64,000 nt of DNA from RBG-16-66-20 sp036262835 (GTDB lineage Bacteria; Pseudomonadota; Gammaproteobacteria; Burkholderiales; SG8-39): assembly GCA_036262835.1 (NCBI GenBank), contig DATAID010000043.1, positions 30,841-94,840 of the forward strand. Direction: 5' to 3'. Every line of letters begins with the position of its first letter. Positions within the stretch are counted from its first letter, which is position 1. Below, piece after piece: positions 24,147-32,653 of the stretch. A program made the translations under genes and the position numbers. The notes beneath the pieces are model-generated. The model made no database searches, was not told where the DNA came from, and saw only the letters and a list, made by a program, of their open reading frames with translations.

Positions 24147-26528
24147 TCACTTGATACAGACGGAGCGGACTTCCTTGATGTGCGTGACGCCGGAGAGGCA
24201 CTTTTCCATGCCGTCCTGCTTCAGCGTCCTCATGCCCGTCTCCATGGCGACGGCCAGCATCTCGGCGACGCGCGCCTTCTCGGCGATCAGCTTCTTCAGC
24301 GGATCGGTCGCGATCAGCAGCTCGTGCAGGCCGCAACGGCCCTTGAAGCCGCTGCCGTTGCACTTGTCGCAGCCGACCGGCTTGTACATGACGAGCTGGC
24401 CCTTCTCGTTGCCGTAATTCTTCACCCACTCGCGGTAGACGCCTTCCATCGCGCTCTTGGGGTCCTTCTTGAACGTCGCGGTGTTCTGCAGCTCCTCGCA
24501 ATATTCCTGGAGGAAGGACTTGATCTCCGGGCCGTCCGGGTTGTACGGCGTCTTGCACGAGCACATGCGCCGCGCGAGGCGCTGAGCCAGGATGCCGAGC
24601 AGCGCGTCGGAGAAGTTGAAGGGGTCCATGCCCATGTCGAGCAGGCGGATGATCGATTCCGGCGCGGAGTTCGTGTGCAGCGTGGCGAAGACGAGGTGGC
24701 CGGTGAGCGAGGCTTCGATGCCCGTGCCGGTGGTCTCCTTGTCGCGCATCTCGCCGACCATGATGATGTCCGGGTCGGCGCGCAGGAACGCCTTCATCAC
24801 CGCCGCGAAGTCGAGGCCGGCCTTCTTGTTCACCTGCACCTGGCGCAGACCCTTCTGCGTGATTTCGACCGGGTCCTCCGCAGTCCAGATCTTCGTGTCC
24901 GGCGTGTTCAGGTATTTCAGCACCGAGTGCAGCGTCGTCGTCTTGCCCGAGCCCGTCGGCCCGCAGACGAAGAAGAGGCCGTAGGGCTTGCCGACCGCCT
25001 TGGTCAGCTCCTGCAGGTTGTAGGCCGAGAAGCCCATCTTCTCCAGGGGAATCGGCTCGCCCGCGGCGAGGATCCGCATCACCACGTCCTCGACGCCGCC
25101 CGCGGTGGGAATGGTCGCCACGCGCAACTCGATGTCGAGCGGCCCGAACTTCTTGAACTTGATCTTGCCGTCCTGGGGCTTTCTCTTCTCCGAGATGTCC
25201 AGGTCGCACATGATCTTCAGGCGCGCGGCGAGCGCGTTGCGGTAGCTGGCCGGCACCTCGATGTAGGGCTGCAGGTTACCGTCCCGGCGGAAACGGATCT
25301 CGGTCTTCGCCTTGCCCGGGTAAGGCTCGATGTGGATATCCGACACGCCTTGGTTGAAGGCGTCGATGATGATCTTGTTGACGAGCTTGACGAGTTCGTT
25401 GTCGGCCGCCGCCGAGGCGTCGTCGGCCGCCGAGCCGTCGCCGCCGCCGTCAATGGGCGCATCGTCGTCGCCCAGGGAGGCGAGCATGTCGGACACGTCG
25501 CCGCCGCCGTCCGGCGCCTCCGCGCCGTAGAAGTGATTGATGGTCTCCTTGAAGTCCTTCTGCGTGGTGACCTTGTAGAGGAGCTTCGACTTCGGGAAGA
25601 CGTTCGAAGCGATGCGCGAGCTGCGGATGCGCTCGGGGTCGAGGCACATGATCGAGAGGCCTTCCTTCGCCTCGTCGATCGGCAGCCAGAGGTTGGACTC
25701 GACGTACTCGCGCTTCAGGTTCTTCAGCAGGTCCATCGGCTTGACCCGGTCGGACTTGAAGGGCTCGTAGGGCACGCCGAAGAACTTGGAGAGCGCCGCG
25801 CCGATCGCCGGCAGCTTCACCTGGAATTCGTCGGTGAGGACGGCCTCGATGTCGATCGCCTTCTTGCGCGCCTGGCGCGAGGCAAGCTCGAACTCGCCGG
25901 CGGAGAGCACCGCGTCCGAGATCAGGTAGTCGTACTTGGTCTTGACGAGCTGCGGCTTCTGGCGCTGCTTGAAGGCGATGGCGAGGGTCTGGGCGAGCTC
26001 GTTCACGCCCTCCTCGGTGAGCGTGCCGAACGGGGCGCCCGCCTTGTTGTTGATGATCTGGATGACGCCGATCAGCTCCGCACCGCCCTGCTCGACGATC
26101 GGGGCGACGAGCTGCTGCTTGGTGCGATAGCCGGTGCGCTTGTCGACCTCCTGCAGGAAGCGCAGGTTCGGGTTGACCGACTTCAGCTCCGCGTCGTCGT
26201 AGACGTCCTTGATGTTGACGAGCTTGCGCGACAGCGCGACATAGCCCGCGATCGAGTGCTCGGCGATCGGGAGCTTCAGGTCCTTGAACGAGTTGAGGCC
26301 GGTCTTGACCTTGGAGACGATCGACTGCTTGTCCTCGCCGACCGTGTAGATGGTCATCCGGTCGGCGTTGAAAAGCTGCATGATGTCCGCGCTGAGATCG
26401 AGGATGATCTCGTCGATATTGTTGGTCGCGTGGATCTTGTTGGTGACCTGCTGCAACTGCTTCTGGAAGGCGAGCTTGACGTTGACGTCGGTCTGCGTCG
26501 TCGTCGGATGGTTGAGTACCGCGCTCAT
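24147..26528 (-). CDS. GAF-GspE/PilB family secretion ATPase
   Basis: A 793-residue protein. An N-terminal GAF domain (about 15-190) is followed by a GspE/PilB N-domain (about 200-330), an acidic Gly/Asp-rich linker (340-372) and the type II/IV secretion ATPase core. The Walker A motif is GPTGSGKTT (523-531), with a DPVE Asp box, a Walker B-like DPDIIMVGEMRD and a GHLVFATLHTN His box. Two pairs of cysteines (CSC near 630 and CDKC...C near 715) form the zinc-binding element of GspE/PilB. It would power pilus or pseudopilus assembly, or a related machine. No PilC, PilD, PilQ or Gsp partner is adjacent; its partners here are signalling genes. Confidence 0.9.
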   Translation of the reverse strand: MSAVLNHPTTTQTDVNVKLAFQKQLQQVTNKIHATNNIDEIILDLSADIMQLFNADRMTIYTVGEDKQSIVSKVKTGLNSFKDLKLPIAEHSIAGYVALSRKLVNIKDVYDDAELKSVNPNLRFLQEVDKRTGYRTKQQLVAPIVEQGGAELIGVIQIINNKAGAPFGTLTEEGVNELAQTLAIAFKQRQKPQLVKTKYDYLISDAVLSAGEFELASRQARKKAIDIEAVLTDEFQVKLPAIGAALSKFFGVPYEPFKSDRVKPMDLLKNLKREYVESNLWLPIDEAKEGLSIMCLDPERIRSSRIASNVFPKSKLLYKVTTQKDFKETINHFYGAEAPDGGGDVSDMLASLGDDDAPIDGGGDGSAADDASAAADNELVKLVNKIIIDAFNQGVSDIHIEPYPGKAKTEIRFRRDGNLQPYIEVPASYRNALAARLKIMCDLDISEKRKPQDGKIKFKKFGPLDIELRVATIPTAGGVEDVVMRILAAGEPIPLEKMGFSAYNLQELTKAVGKPYGLFFVCGPTGSGKTTTLHSVLKYLNTPDTKIWTAEDPVEITQKGLRQVQVNKKAGLDFAAVMKAFLRADPDIIMVGEMRDKETTGTGIEASLTGHLVFATLHTNSAPESIIRLLDMGMDPFNFSDALLGILAQRLARRMCSCKTPYNPDGPEIKSFLQEYCEELQNTATFKKDPKSAMEGVYREWVKNYGNEKGQLVMYKPVGCDKCNGSGFKGRCGLHELLIATDPLKKLIAEKARVAEMLAVAMETGMRTLKQDGMEKCLSGVTHIKEVRSVCIK

Positions 26529-26625
26529 GTCCGTTCCCCCGATGCTTGGCCAGCTATCTTAGCTTCGAACAGCCGCCCATTCTACCCCAGCCTCATGATT
26601 CTTAAACATCTTTTCAGGAACTACG

Positions 26626-27729
26626 TCACCCGGCGGGCGCTTTTGCGCCCCGCCCGGCGGCCCACAGGCCGCCCTCGAGCACGCTGACGGCGAAACCGCG
26701 CTGGGCGAGCAGAAAAGCAGCCGCCGAACTGCGCCGCCCGCTCTGGCAGTAGGCGATGTAGGGGCGCGCGCGCTCGAGGACCGGGACGCTGTTGCGGACC
26801 TCGTTCAGCGGCACGTTGAGCGCCCCGGGCAGGCGGTCGTAGCGGTATTCGGACGGATAGCGCACGTCCAGCCATGCCGCGCCGCGCGCGACGCGCTCGA
26901 GCGCGCCGGCGTAGCTCACGCGCTCGAGCAGCGGCTCGCCCAGCAACTGCTTGAAGTCGGCCTTGCCCAGGCGCAGCAGCTTTCCGTCGCTCGCCATGCT
27001 GACGGTGGCGTTGCGGCGCGTCTCGGCGGCAAGCGCCTCTTCGCCGAACCCATCGCCGCTCTTCAGCTCGGCGAGCGCGACCCGGACGCCTCCGACCGTG
27101 CGCTCAACCTGGCAGTGGCCCGACTCGATCACGTAGTAAAAGTCACCCTCCTCGCCCTCCCGGATGACAACCTCGCCGCGCTTCGCGCCGATCCTCTCGA
27201 ACCTGGCAAGCAGCTCGTCGATGCGCGCAGCGTGCAGCCGCGCGAAGACGCCGTGCCGCAGGTTGGCGAGCGAGAACGCGCTCCATCCGAGGCCGGCGTC
27301 GGATCTCACCGCCTGTGCCATGGCGCTTTCGGCGGCGGCCGTGCCCGCGGCGAGCTGGTCGAAGGTCACGAGGATGTCGAGAACCTCGTCATCGAGCGAG
27401 AGCAGCTCCACGTCGCTGATGGCGCGCGAGCGCGCGACGCGTGTCTTGCGGCGGTTGACCGGATAGCGCCCGTCGCCCAGGCCCCCCACGACGACGAGGG
27501 TTCCGCCGCCTTCAAACATGAGGAGCAGCTCGCCTTTCACCAGGAAGATCGATTGGCCCGCGCCGGTCCGCCCGGCGAGCGGGTCGCTGCCGCGCTCGGC
27601 CCGCTCCACCCGCGCGAGGTCGGCGAGCTCCTTCAGGCGCCCGGGCGAAAGCGTCGCAAGCGGGTCGAGCGTCGCCAGCTGCTCGGCGGTCGCGCGCCCG
27701 GCGTCGTTTCGCGACGGCGCGCCCGCCAT
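26626..27729 (-). CDS. Cyclic-nucleotide-binding domain and rhodanese fusion
   Basis: A 367-residue protein. A degenerate cNMP-like domain (about 15-135) is followed by a better conserved one (about 160-265, with GDGFGEEALAAETRRNATV at 225-243 as the phosphate-binding cassette), then a rhodanese domain (about 275-360) with the active-site loop YCQSGRRSS and nucleophile C328. It is a plausible cAMP or cGMP receptor that controls sulfurtransfer or uses the rhodanese part as a binding module. It starts four bases after the phosphodiesterase gene and ends the PP2C-FHA-cyclase-PDE operon. No helix-turn-helix is present, so it is not a Crp-type regulator. Confidence 0.87.
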   Translation of the reverse strand: MAGAPSRNDAGRATAEQLATLDPLATLSPGRLKELADLARVERAERGSDPLAGRTGAGQSIFLVKGELLLMFEGGGTLVVVGGLGDGRYPVNRRKTRVARSRAISDVELLSLDDEVLDILVTFDQLAAGTAAAESAMAQAVRSDAGLGWSAFSLANLRHGVFARLHAARIDELLARFERIGAKRGEVVIREGEEGDFYYVIESGHCQVERTVGGVRVALAELKSGDGFGEEALAAETRRNATVSMASDGKLLRLGKADFKQLLGEPLLERVSYAGALERVARGAAWLDVRYPSEYRYDRLPGALNVPLNEVRNSVPVLERARPYIAYCQSGRRSSAAAFLLAQRGFAVSVLEGGLWAAGRGAKAPAG

Positions 27730-27733
27730 CGGC

Positions 27734-28501
27734 CTAGAACTCGAACACCTGGTCGTTCTGGAGCATGCGCGGCCGGAACGCTCCGGCGCTCGCCTCGATC
27801 TCTTCCATGATCAGCTCGATCTCGCCGGGCTTGAGATGCGTGATCCAGATGTCGGCGCGGCCCTCGAACTTGGCGAGCTCGTCGGCGAGCATGGACGGGC
27901 AAAGGTGGCGCGAGATCTCGGCCAGATAGCGCTCCTTGTTGGAGAACGCCGTCTCTATGATCAGCGTCTTGAGATTCGCGATCTTGTTGACGCTGCGCCA
28001 GAGCTCGTCGTTCGGCCCGGTGTCGCCCGTGAACACGAGGCTGCCGCGTCCCGAGTCGAGGTGGTAGCCGACCGCGGGAACGGCGTGGATCGCGGAAATC
28101 GCGGTGAAGCGGCGCGCCCCGAGGCTCACCGTCTGGCCGACTTCGATCGCCTCGTAGCGCAGGAACGGCGCCTCGGGCGTGGGGATCTCCGTGAAGTCGG
28201 GCCAGATTGCCCAGTTGAAAAGGTGATTCTTGAGGATCTCGAGGGTCGCCGCGGTGGCGTGGAGCGTGACCGGCTTGTCGCGCATGCCGCCGACCGTATC
28301 GACGAGGAAGGGAATCGAGGTGACGTGATCGAGGTGCGAATGCGTGACGAAGATATGGTCGATGCGCGCGAGCTCCGCCAGGGGCAGGTCGCCCACGCCG
28401 GAGCCGGCATCGATCAGCACGTCGTTGTCGACGAGGAAGGAGGTGGTGCGCAGATGCCGTCCGCCGATTCCTCCCGAGCACCCGAGTACGCGCAGGCGCA
28501 T
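27734..28501 (-). CDS. Metallo-beta-lactamase-fold 3',5'-cyclic-nucleotide phosphodiesterase
   Basis: A 255-residue protein with the metallo-beta-lactamase fold: THSHLDH (53-59) supplies the zinc ligands and FTGDTGPN near 165 the bridging aspartate. The layout (GCSGG near the start, LIDAGSG, WITHLKPGE near the end) fits the class II / cpdP-like cyclic-nucleotide phosphodiesterases rather than beta-lactamases or glyoxalases. It lies seven bases after a class III cyclase gene and four bases before a cyclic-nucleotide-binding protein, which supports hydrolysis of the cyclase's product. Cytosolic; no signal peptide. Confidence 0.85.
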   Translation of the reverse strand: MRLRVLGCSGGIGGRHLRTTSFLVDNDVLIDAGSGVGDLPLAELARIDHIFVTHSHLDHVTSIPFLVDTVGGMRDKPVTLHATAATLEILKNHLFNWAIWPDFTEIPTPEAPFLRYEAIEVGQTVSLGARRFTAISAIHAVPAVGYHLDSGRGSLVFTGDTGPNDELWRSVNKIANLKTLIIETAFSNKERYLAEISRHLCPSMLADELAKFEGRADIWITHLKPGEIELIMEEIEASAGAFRPRMLQNDQVFEF

Positions 28502-28507
28502 GCCGCG

Positions 28508-30745
28508 CTATTTCTCGGCGAACACGGTGACGCCGTCCCAGCCCGCGGCCGGCGGATGGCGGCGCAGCTCGGCGATCCGCTCCGAGAAGACGGCGTACAG
28601 GCGGCAGCTCGGATCCGCGCGCCGCAGCGCTTCGAGCTTCGCTTCGGCGTCATCCCAGGCGCGGGCCCGGTACGCGCCGAGCGCTTCGCCCCAGAGACGG
28701 AGCTCGCCGCGCCGGTCCGGGCCGACCTCGCTCTCGAGGCCGATCGGCGCGTAGACGGTCAGCGCGGTGTCGCGGCCCTTGACCTTGATGCGGTCGATTT
28801 CGCGAAAGACGACATCGTTCGCCGCAGCGCGCGTCGCCTCGCCCACCAGGATGCCGACGCCGTAGTGCTTGGTGCGCGCCTCCAGCCTCGAGGCAACGTT
28901 GACCGCGTCGCCCATGGCGGTATAGGCGCGCCGCACCTGCGAGCCCATGTCGCCAACGCGCACGCTGCCGGTGTTGACCCCCACTCCGATCTCGAGCGCC
29001 GGCCAGCCCCGGCCGGTCAGCTTCTTGTTCAGCACCCTGCACTCCCTTTGCATGTCCAGCGCCGCGAGCACGCCGTTGCGCGCATGCTGCGGATCCTCCA
29101 CTGGAGCCCCCCAAAACGCCATGATCGCGTCGCCGATGTACTTGTCAAGCGTGCCCCGGTATCCCGAGCGGATGATGCGGCTCATGTCGGTCAGGTACTG
29201 GTTGATGTACTCGCGCAGCTCCTCGGGGGCGAGCGCCTCCGAGATGCCGGTGAAGCCGCGCACGTCGGCAAAAAGGATGGTCAGCTCCGCAGCCTTCGGC
29301 TCCATGTGGGCAAGGTCGGGGTTGGCCACGATCCGGTCGACCAGTTCCGGCGGAACGTACTGGCCGAACCTCGCCGCCACGCGGCGCTTGATCCGGTCCT
29401 CGACGAAATAGCCGTAGGCCATGCTCGTCGAGTAGATGAACGCGGTCATCAGAACCGAGGCGGCCAGCGGCAGCACGATGCCCGCCTCGCTCCAGAGAGC
29501 GAGGTCGATCCAGGTGATGAGGCCCAGTCCGAGCGCAGCCGCCATCGTCGCGAACGGCGCCGACAGCACCGGAATCAGGAGCGAGAGCACGAGCCCGCCC
29601 AGCGTCACGAAAGCGACTTCGGCGCCCAGCATGTAGCCGGGCTTCGATTTGAGCGCCCCGTGGTACATGCCGGACACCAGGTTCGCGTGGATTTCCACTC
29701 CGGGATACACCTTGTCCACCGGTGTGGAGCGCAGGTCGAGGAGCCCGGGCGCGCTCGCGCCGATGATCGCGACCTTGCCTTTCAGGCGCGCCGACTCCAC
29801 GCGCCCGGCGAGCACGTCGGCGAGGGACAGATAGTGAACCGTTCCGCGCCTGCCCGCGTAGGGCACGAGCGCCGCGGCCTGCTCGTCCACCGGAATGGTC
29901 AGGCGTCCCACGGTGAGCCACTCCAGGCGCGAATAGCCGCCCGCTTCTCCGCTGCGGGGAAAGCCGGGCCTCACCTCCGGGGGCTTGCGGTCCGCCTGTT
30001 CGAGCGCAAGCAGCGTTCGCACGAGCGCGAGCGAGAACGCTTCGTAGTACTGGCCGTCGAGCTCCGCGAGCAGCGGCACTCGCCGTACCGCGCCGTCGTC
30101 ATCGACGATCGGGTTGAAATGGCCCGCGCCGAAAGCGTTCTGCACATAGGGCGCGAGGTTCCCGGTATAGCCGCTCCAGCGCGTGAGCGGGACGTCGCGT
30201 CCCGAAAAAGCGCCCTTGCCCAACACCGGCGGCGGCAGCATGTTGACGCGTACCGCCGGGGCTTCGCTGCTCAGGTAGTAGCCCAGCACCACAGGCCGGT
30301 TTTTCAGGCTCGTCGCGAAGGCGGCGTCATAGTCGAGCCTCGGCCTCAGGCGCCGGTAGGCGGACTGGAACTCGCGGGCGTCCTTCAGCTCTGCGCGCGC
30401 TAGCGCGTCGATCGCCGCGACGCCGGAGCTCATGTCGGGCTCCGCCCAGACCACGTCGAAGCCGAGCACCGCAATGCCGTAGTCGTCGAAGAGCTTGTCC
30501 ACGAGGCGCGCCATGAGCGCGCGGCTCCAGGGCCAGCCGCCGACTTCGGCGAGACTGCGCTCGTCGATGTCGAGAATGACGATCTGCGGATCGGCCCTGC
30601 CCGGCGCCGTGAGCCGCAGGCGCGCGTCGTAAATGATGTTGTCGACCTGATCGATGAAGCCGACCGTGTACCAGCCGATGACATGGCCGATAAAGAAGAG
30701 CGTGATTGCGAAACCGAGGAGAATCCGGACGAGGTGCTGCTTCAC
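28508..30745 (-). CDS. CHASE2 sensor class III adenylate/guanylate cyclase
   Basis: A 745-residue membrane protein: one N-terminal helix (about 8-28), a periplasmic CHASE2 domain (about 35-365), three helices (about 370-445), then a class III cyclase domain (about 480-670). The metal-binding aspartates are D494 (FADVRGFT) and D539 (KYIGDAIMAFWG). K535 and the YTAMGDAVNVASRLE block are typical of this family, and the transition-state Asn-Arg pair is in NVASRLE. An 80-residue tail follows. It should convert ATP (or GTP) to the cyclic nucleotide in response to an extracytoplasmic signal. The 3' end is seven bases from the phosphodiesterase gene, so opposing activities are co-expressed. Confidence 0.9.
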   Translation of the reverse strand: MKQHLVRILLGFAITLFFIGHVIGWYTVGFIDQVDNIIYDARLRLTAPGRADPQIVILDIDERSLAEVGGWPWSRALMARLVDKLFDDYGIAVLGFDVVWAEPDMSSGVAAIDALARAELKDAREFQSAYRRLRPRLDYDAAFATSLKNRPVVLGYYLSSEAPAVRVNMLPPPVLGKGAFSGRDVPLTRWSGYTGNLAPYVQNAFGAGHFNPIVDDDGAVRRVPLLAELDGQYYEAFSLALVRTLLALEQADRKPPEVRPGFPRSGEAGGYSRLEWLTVGRLTIPVDEQAAALVPYAGRRGTVHYLSLADVLAGRVESARLKGKVAIIGASAPGLLDLRSTPVDKVYPGVEIHANLVSGMYHGALKSKPGYMLGAEVAFVTLGGLVLSLLIPVLSAPFATMAAALGLGLITWIDLALWSEAGIVLPLAASVLMTAFIYSTSMAYGYFVEDRIKRRVAARFGQYVPPELVDRIVANPDLAHMEPKAAELTILFADVRGFTGISEALAPEELREYINQYLTDMSRIIRSGYRGTLDKYIGDAIMAFWGAPVEDPQHARNGVLAALDMQRECRVLNKKLTGRGWPALEIGVGVNTGSVRVGDMGSQVRRAYTAMGDAVNVASRLEARTKHYGVGILVGEATRAAANDVVFREIDRIKVKGRDTALTVYAPIGLESEVGPDRRGELRLWGEALGAYRARAWDDAEAKLEALRRADPSCRLYAVFSERIAELRRHPPAAGWDGVTVFAEK

Positions 30746-30782
30746 TCAAATCCTCCGGCGTCCGGGCCGGCGAGCCGGACCT

Positions 30783-31634
30783 TCAGTGCTTGTGGAAGAA
30801 CTCCATCTTGATGCCCGCGATCTCGACCAGGTCGTGGTCTTTGAGCGGGTGGGGCGCCGCACCGATCGCCTGGCCATTGACAGTCGGGCGCTGCGCACCT
30901 TCCACGTGAGTGATGAAGTAGCCCTGCGGACGGCGGGTGAGAACCGCGACCTGCACGCCGGGCTTGCCGAGCGTGGTGAGGGGCTTGGAGAGCTCGAGCT
31001 CCTTGCCGGCGTTGCCGCCCGATAGCAGCTGGATTGCGCCGAGGGGCTGCCCGGCGGGCTTCGCCGCCGCGGGTGCTGCGGCAGGAGCCGGCGCTGCCGC
31101 GGGCTTGGCCGCAGGTGCCGCTGCCGGCTTGGCAGCCGCGGCTGCAGCAGCAATCTGCGCGCCCTTGTTGTCCTTGTCCGCGACGCCTGCGGCGGCGGCG
31201 CTCGCTGCGGCCTGCTGAACGGCCGCCTGGCGTGCCGCCACCGCACCGGCACCGCCGGCCGCGGCGGCAGCCGCCGCTTTCATCGCCGAGGGACGCAGCA
31301 CCATCGTTTTCTCGAAATCCGCGGCCGCGGCCGCCGGTTGCGCGCCCTGCTCCTGGATGAACTTGAGCTTGTACTTGCCAAGCTCGATGGTGTCGTTGTT
31401 CTGGAGAAAGTGCTTCTTGACCGGGTTGCCGTTCACGAGCGTCCCGTTGGTCGAGCCGAGGTCCTCCATGAACGAGTCGTTCAGGATCGTGACGATCACA
31501 GCATGCTCGCCGCTGACCGCCAGATTGTCGATCTGGATGTCGTTGTGAGCCTTGCGGCCGATCGTGGTGCGCTCCTTGGTGATCGGAATTTCCTTGAGCA
31601 CCAGACCGTCCATGCTGAGTATCAGTTTCGCCAT
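30783..31634 (-). CDS. Double FHA-domain protein with Ala/Pro-rich linker
   Basis: A 283-residue protein. The N-terminal FHA domain (about 1-95) has all phosphothreonine-binding landmarks: GR at 26-27, SGEH at 41-44 and GSTNGT at 60-65. A low-complexity linker of Ala, Pro, Lys and Gly spans about 100-195. The C-terminal region (200-283) looks like a second FHA fold but has GK instead of GR and no SxxH, so it has probably lost phosphopeptide binding. The gene lies between a PP2C phosphatase and the cyclase in one operon; it likely binds a threonine-phosphorylated partner. No Ser/Thr kinase gene is in the window. Confidence 0.87.
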   Translation of the reverse strand: MAKLILSMDGLVLKEIPITKERTTIGRKAHNDIQIDNLAVSGEHAVIVTILNDSFMEDLGSTNGTLVNGNPVKKHFLQNNDTIELGKYKLKFIQEQGAQPAAAAADFEKTMVLRPSAMKAAAAAAAGGAGAVAARQAAVQQAAASAAAAGVADKDNKGAQIAAAAAAAKPAAAPAAKPAAAPAPAAAPAAAKPAGQPLGAIQLLSGGNAGKELELSKPLTTLGKPGVQVAVLTRRPQGYFITHVEGAQRPTVNGQAIGAAPHPLKDHDLVEIAGIKMEFFHKH

Positions 31635-31655
31635 TCGCCGATCCCTGACCTTGGT

Positions 31656-32474
31656 CTAACCCTTTCTAAACATGCCCAAAATGCCGCGAGGGGCGGGGTA
31701 TTCCCGCAGGACGCGGACGAGTATAACCGATACGTTGTCTTTGCCCCCGTTGTCATTGGCCATCTGCACCAGCTGCTGGGCGGCGAGCTTGAGGTTGCCG
31801 CCGATCGCCTGCAGCGTCATGCCCATGTCCTCGTCCTCGACCATGTCGCACAGGCCGTCCGAGCAAAGGAGGTAGACGTCGCCCGGCTTGGTCGAGTACT
31901 CGCGGATTTCGGGCTCGACGACCGGATCGATGCCGAGGGCCTTGGTGACCAGGTTCTTGTGCTGCGCGTGCTTCGCCTGCTCCGCGGTGATGATGCCGCT
32001 GTCGATCTGCTCCTGCAGCAGCGAATGATCGCGCGTGACCTGCGAGAACTTGCCCTCGCGCAGCATGTAAAGGCGCGAGTCGCCCAGATGGCCGACCATC
32101 ATCTTGTTGTCGTAGAAAAGGCAGACGACGAGCGTCGTGCCCATGCCGGCGTACTGCGCCTGGCTCTGCGCCGCCTGGTAGATCGAGGTGTTCGCCTTGA
32201 GCACCTGGTCTCGGATCAGCTTCTCGGCGATCGGCTTCTTGCTTTCCTGGTCGACCTGATACGGCTGCGTCTTGGAGAGCAGTTGCGCGAGCTCGGTCGT
32301 GATAACGGTGGTCGCCATTCCGCTCGCGACCTCGCCCGCGTTGTACCCGCCCATGCCGTCGGCGAGCACCACGAGCCCGTTGTTCGGGTCCGAGGCGATC
32401 GAGTCCTCGTTGTGCGAGCGCACCATGCCCGGATCGGTGCAGCTCGCGATTTCGAGAATCTGGCTATAGTTCAT
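31656..32474 (-). CDS. PP2C-family protein serine/threonine phosphatase
   Basis: A 272-residue PPM phosphatase that removes phosphate from Ser/Thr using two metal ions. Signature motifs in order: RSHNED (19-24), LADGMGG (37-43), GTTLVV, GHLGDSRLY, TRDHSL, LLCSDGL and KDNVSVI near the C-terminus, with all metal-binding aspartates present. It has no transmembrane segment, so it is cytosolic (Stp1/PppA-like). It is the first gene of the FHA-cyclase-PDE-cNMP operon and sits 171 bases after the oxalate operon. In type VI and other systems such phosphatases oppose a kinase and set the state of the FHA partner. Confidence 0.93.
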   Translation of the reverse strand: MNYSQILEIASCTDPGMVRSHNEDSIASDPNNGLVVLADGMGGYNAGEVASGMATTVITTELAQLLSKTQPYQVDQESKKPIAEKLIRDQVLKANTSIYQAAQSQAQYAGMGTTLVVCLFYDNKMMVGHLGDSRLYMLREGKFSQVTRDHSLLQEQIDSGIITAEQAKHAQHKNLVTKALGIDPVVEPEIREYSTKPGDVYLLCSDGLCDMVEDEDMGMTLQAIGGNLKLAAQQLVQMANDNGGKDNVSVILVRVLREYPAPRGILGMFRKG

Positions 32475-32617
32475 GCAACGGTCCGAGCTTCTCCGTTTCG
32501 ACTTTTTCTGCGGGGCGGCGCGCGGCGCAAAAATTCTACGCCAGCCCCGTAGGGGGCAGGCGGATTGCCGAACTGGCGTTTCCCCCTGGGAAAGCGAACT
32601 CCCCGGGGCGCATTTTT

Positions 32618-32653
32618 GCAGCTAAGTGCCTGCTACGTCAAATACTTAGCTGC
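32618..32653. repeat. Perfect 10-bp inverted repeat over the formyltransferase stop codon
   Basis: GCAGCTAAGT at 32618-32627 pairs with ACTTAGCTGC at 32644-32653 around a 16-base loop. The right arm contains the stop codon of the formyltransferase gene. No T-tract follows on the minus strand, so it is not a standard intrinsic terminator; it may protect the 3' end of the oxalate operon mRNA or act as an operator. Confidence 0.55.

Noticed and set aside
24147..26528. Assignment as pilB
   Set aside because: The ATPase has the PilB/GspE core but an added GAF domain and no pilC or pilD beside it, so a specific symbol is not justified.
32520..32560. GCCCC-CTAC-GGGGC hairpin as terminator of the oxalate operon
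   Set aside because: The stem is only five pairs and the T-tract comes about ten bases later; it also overlaps a possible TAGAAT promoter element for PP2C.
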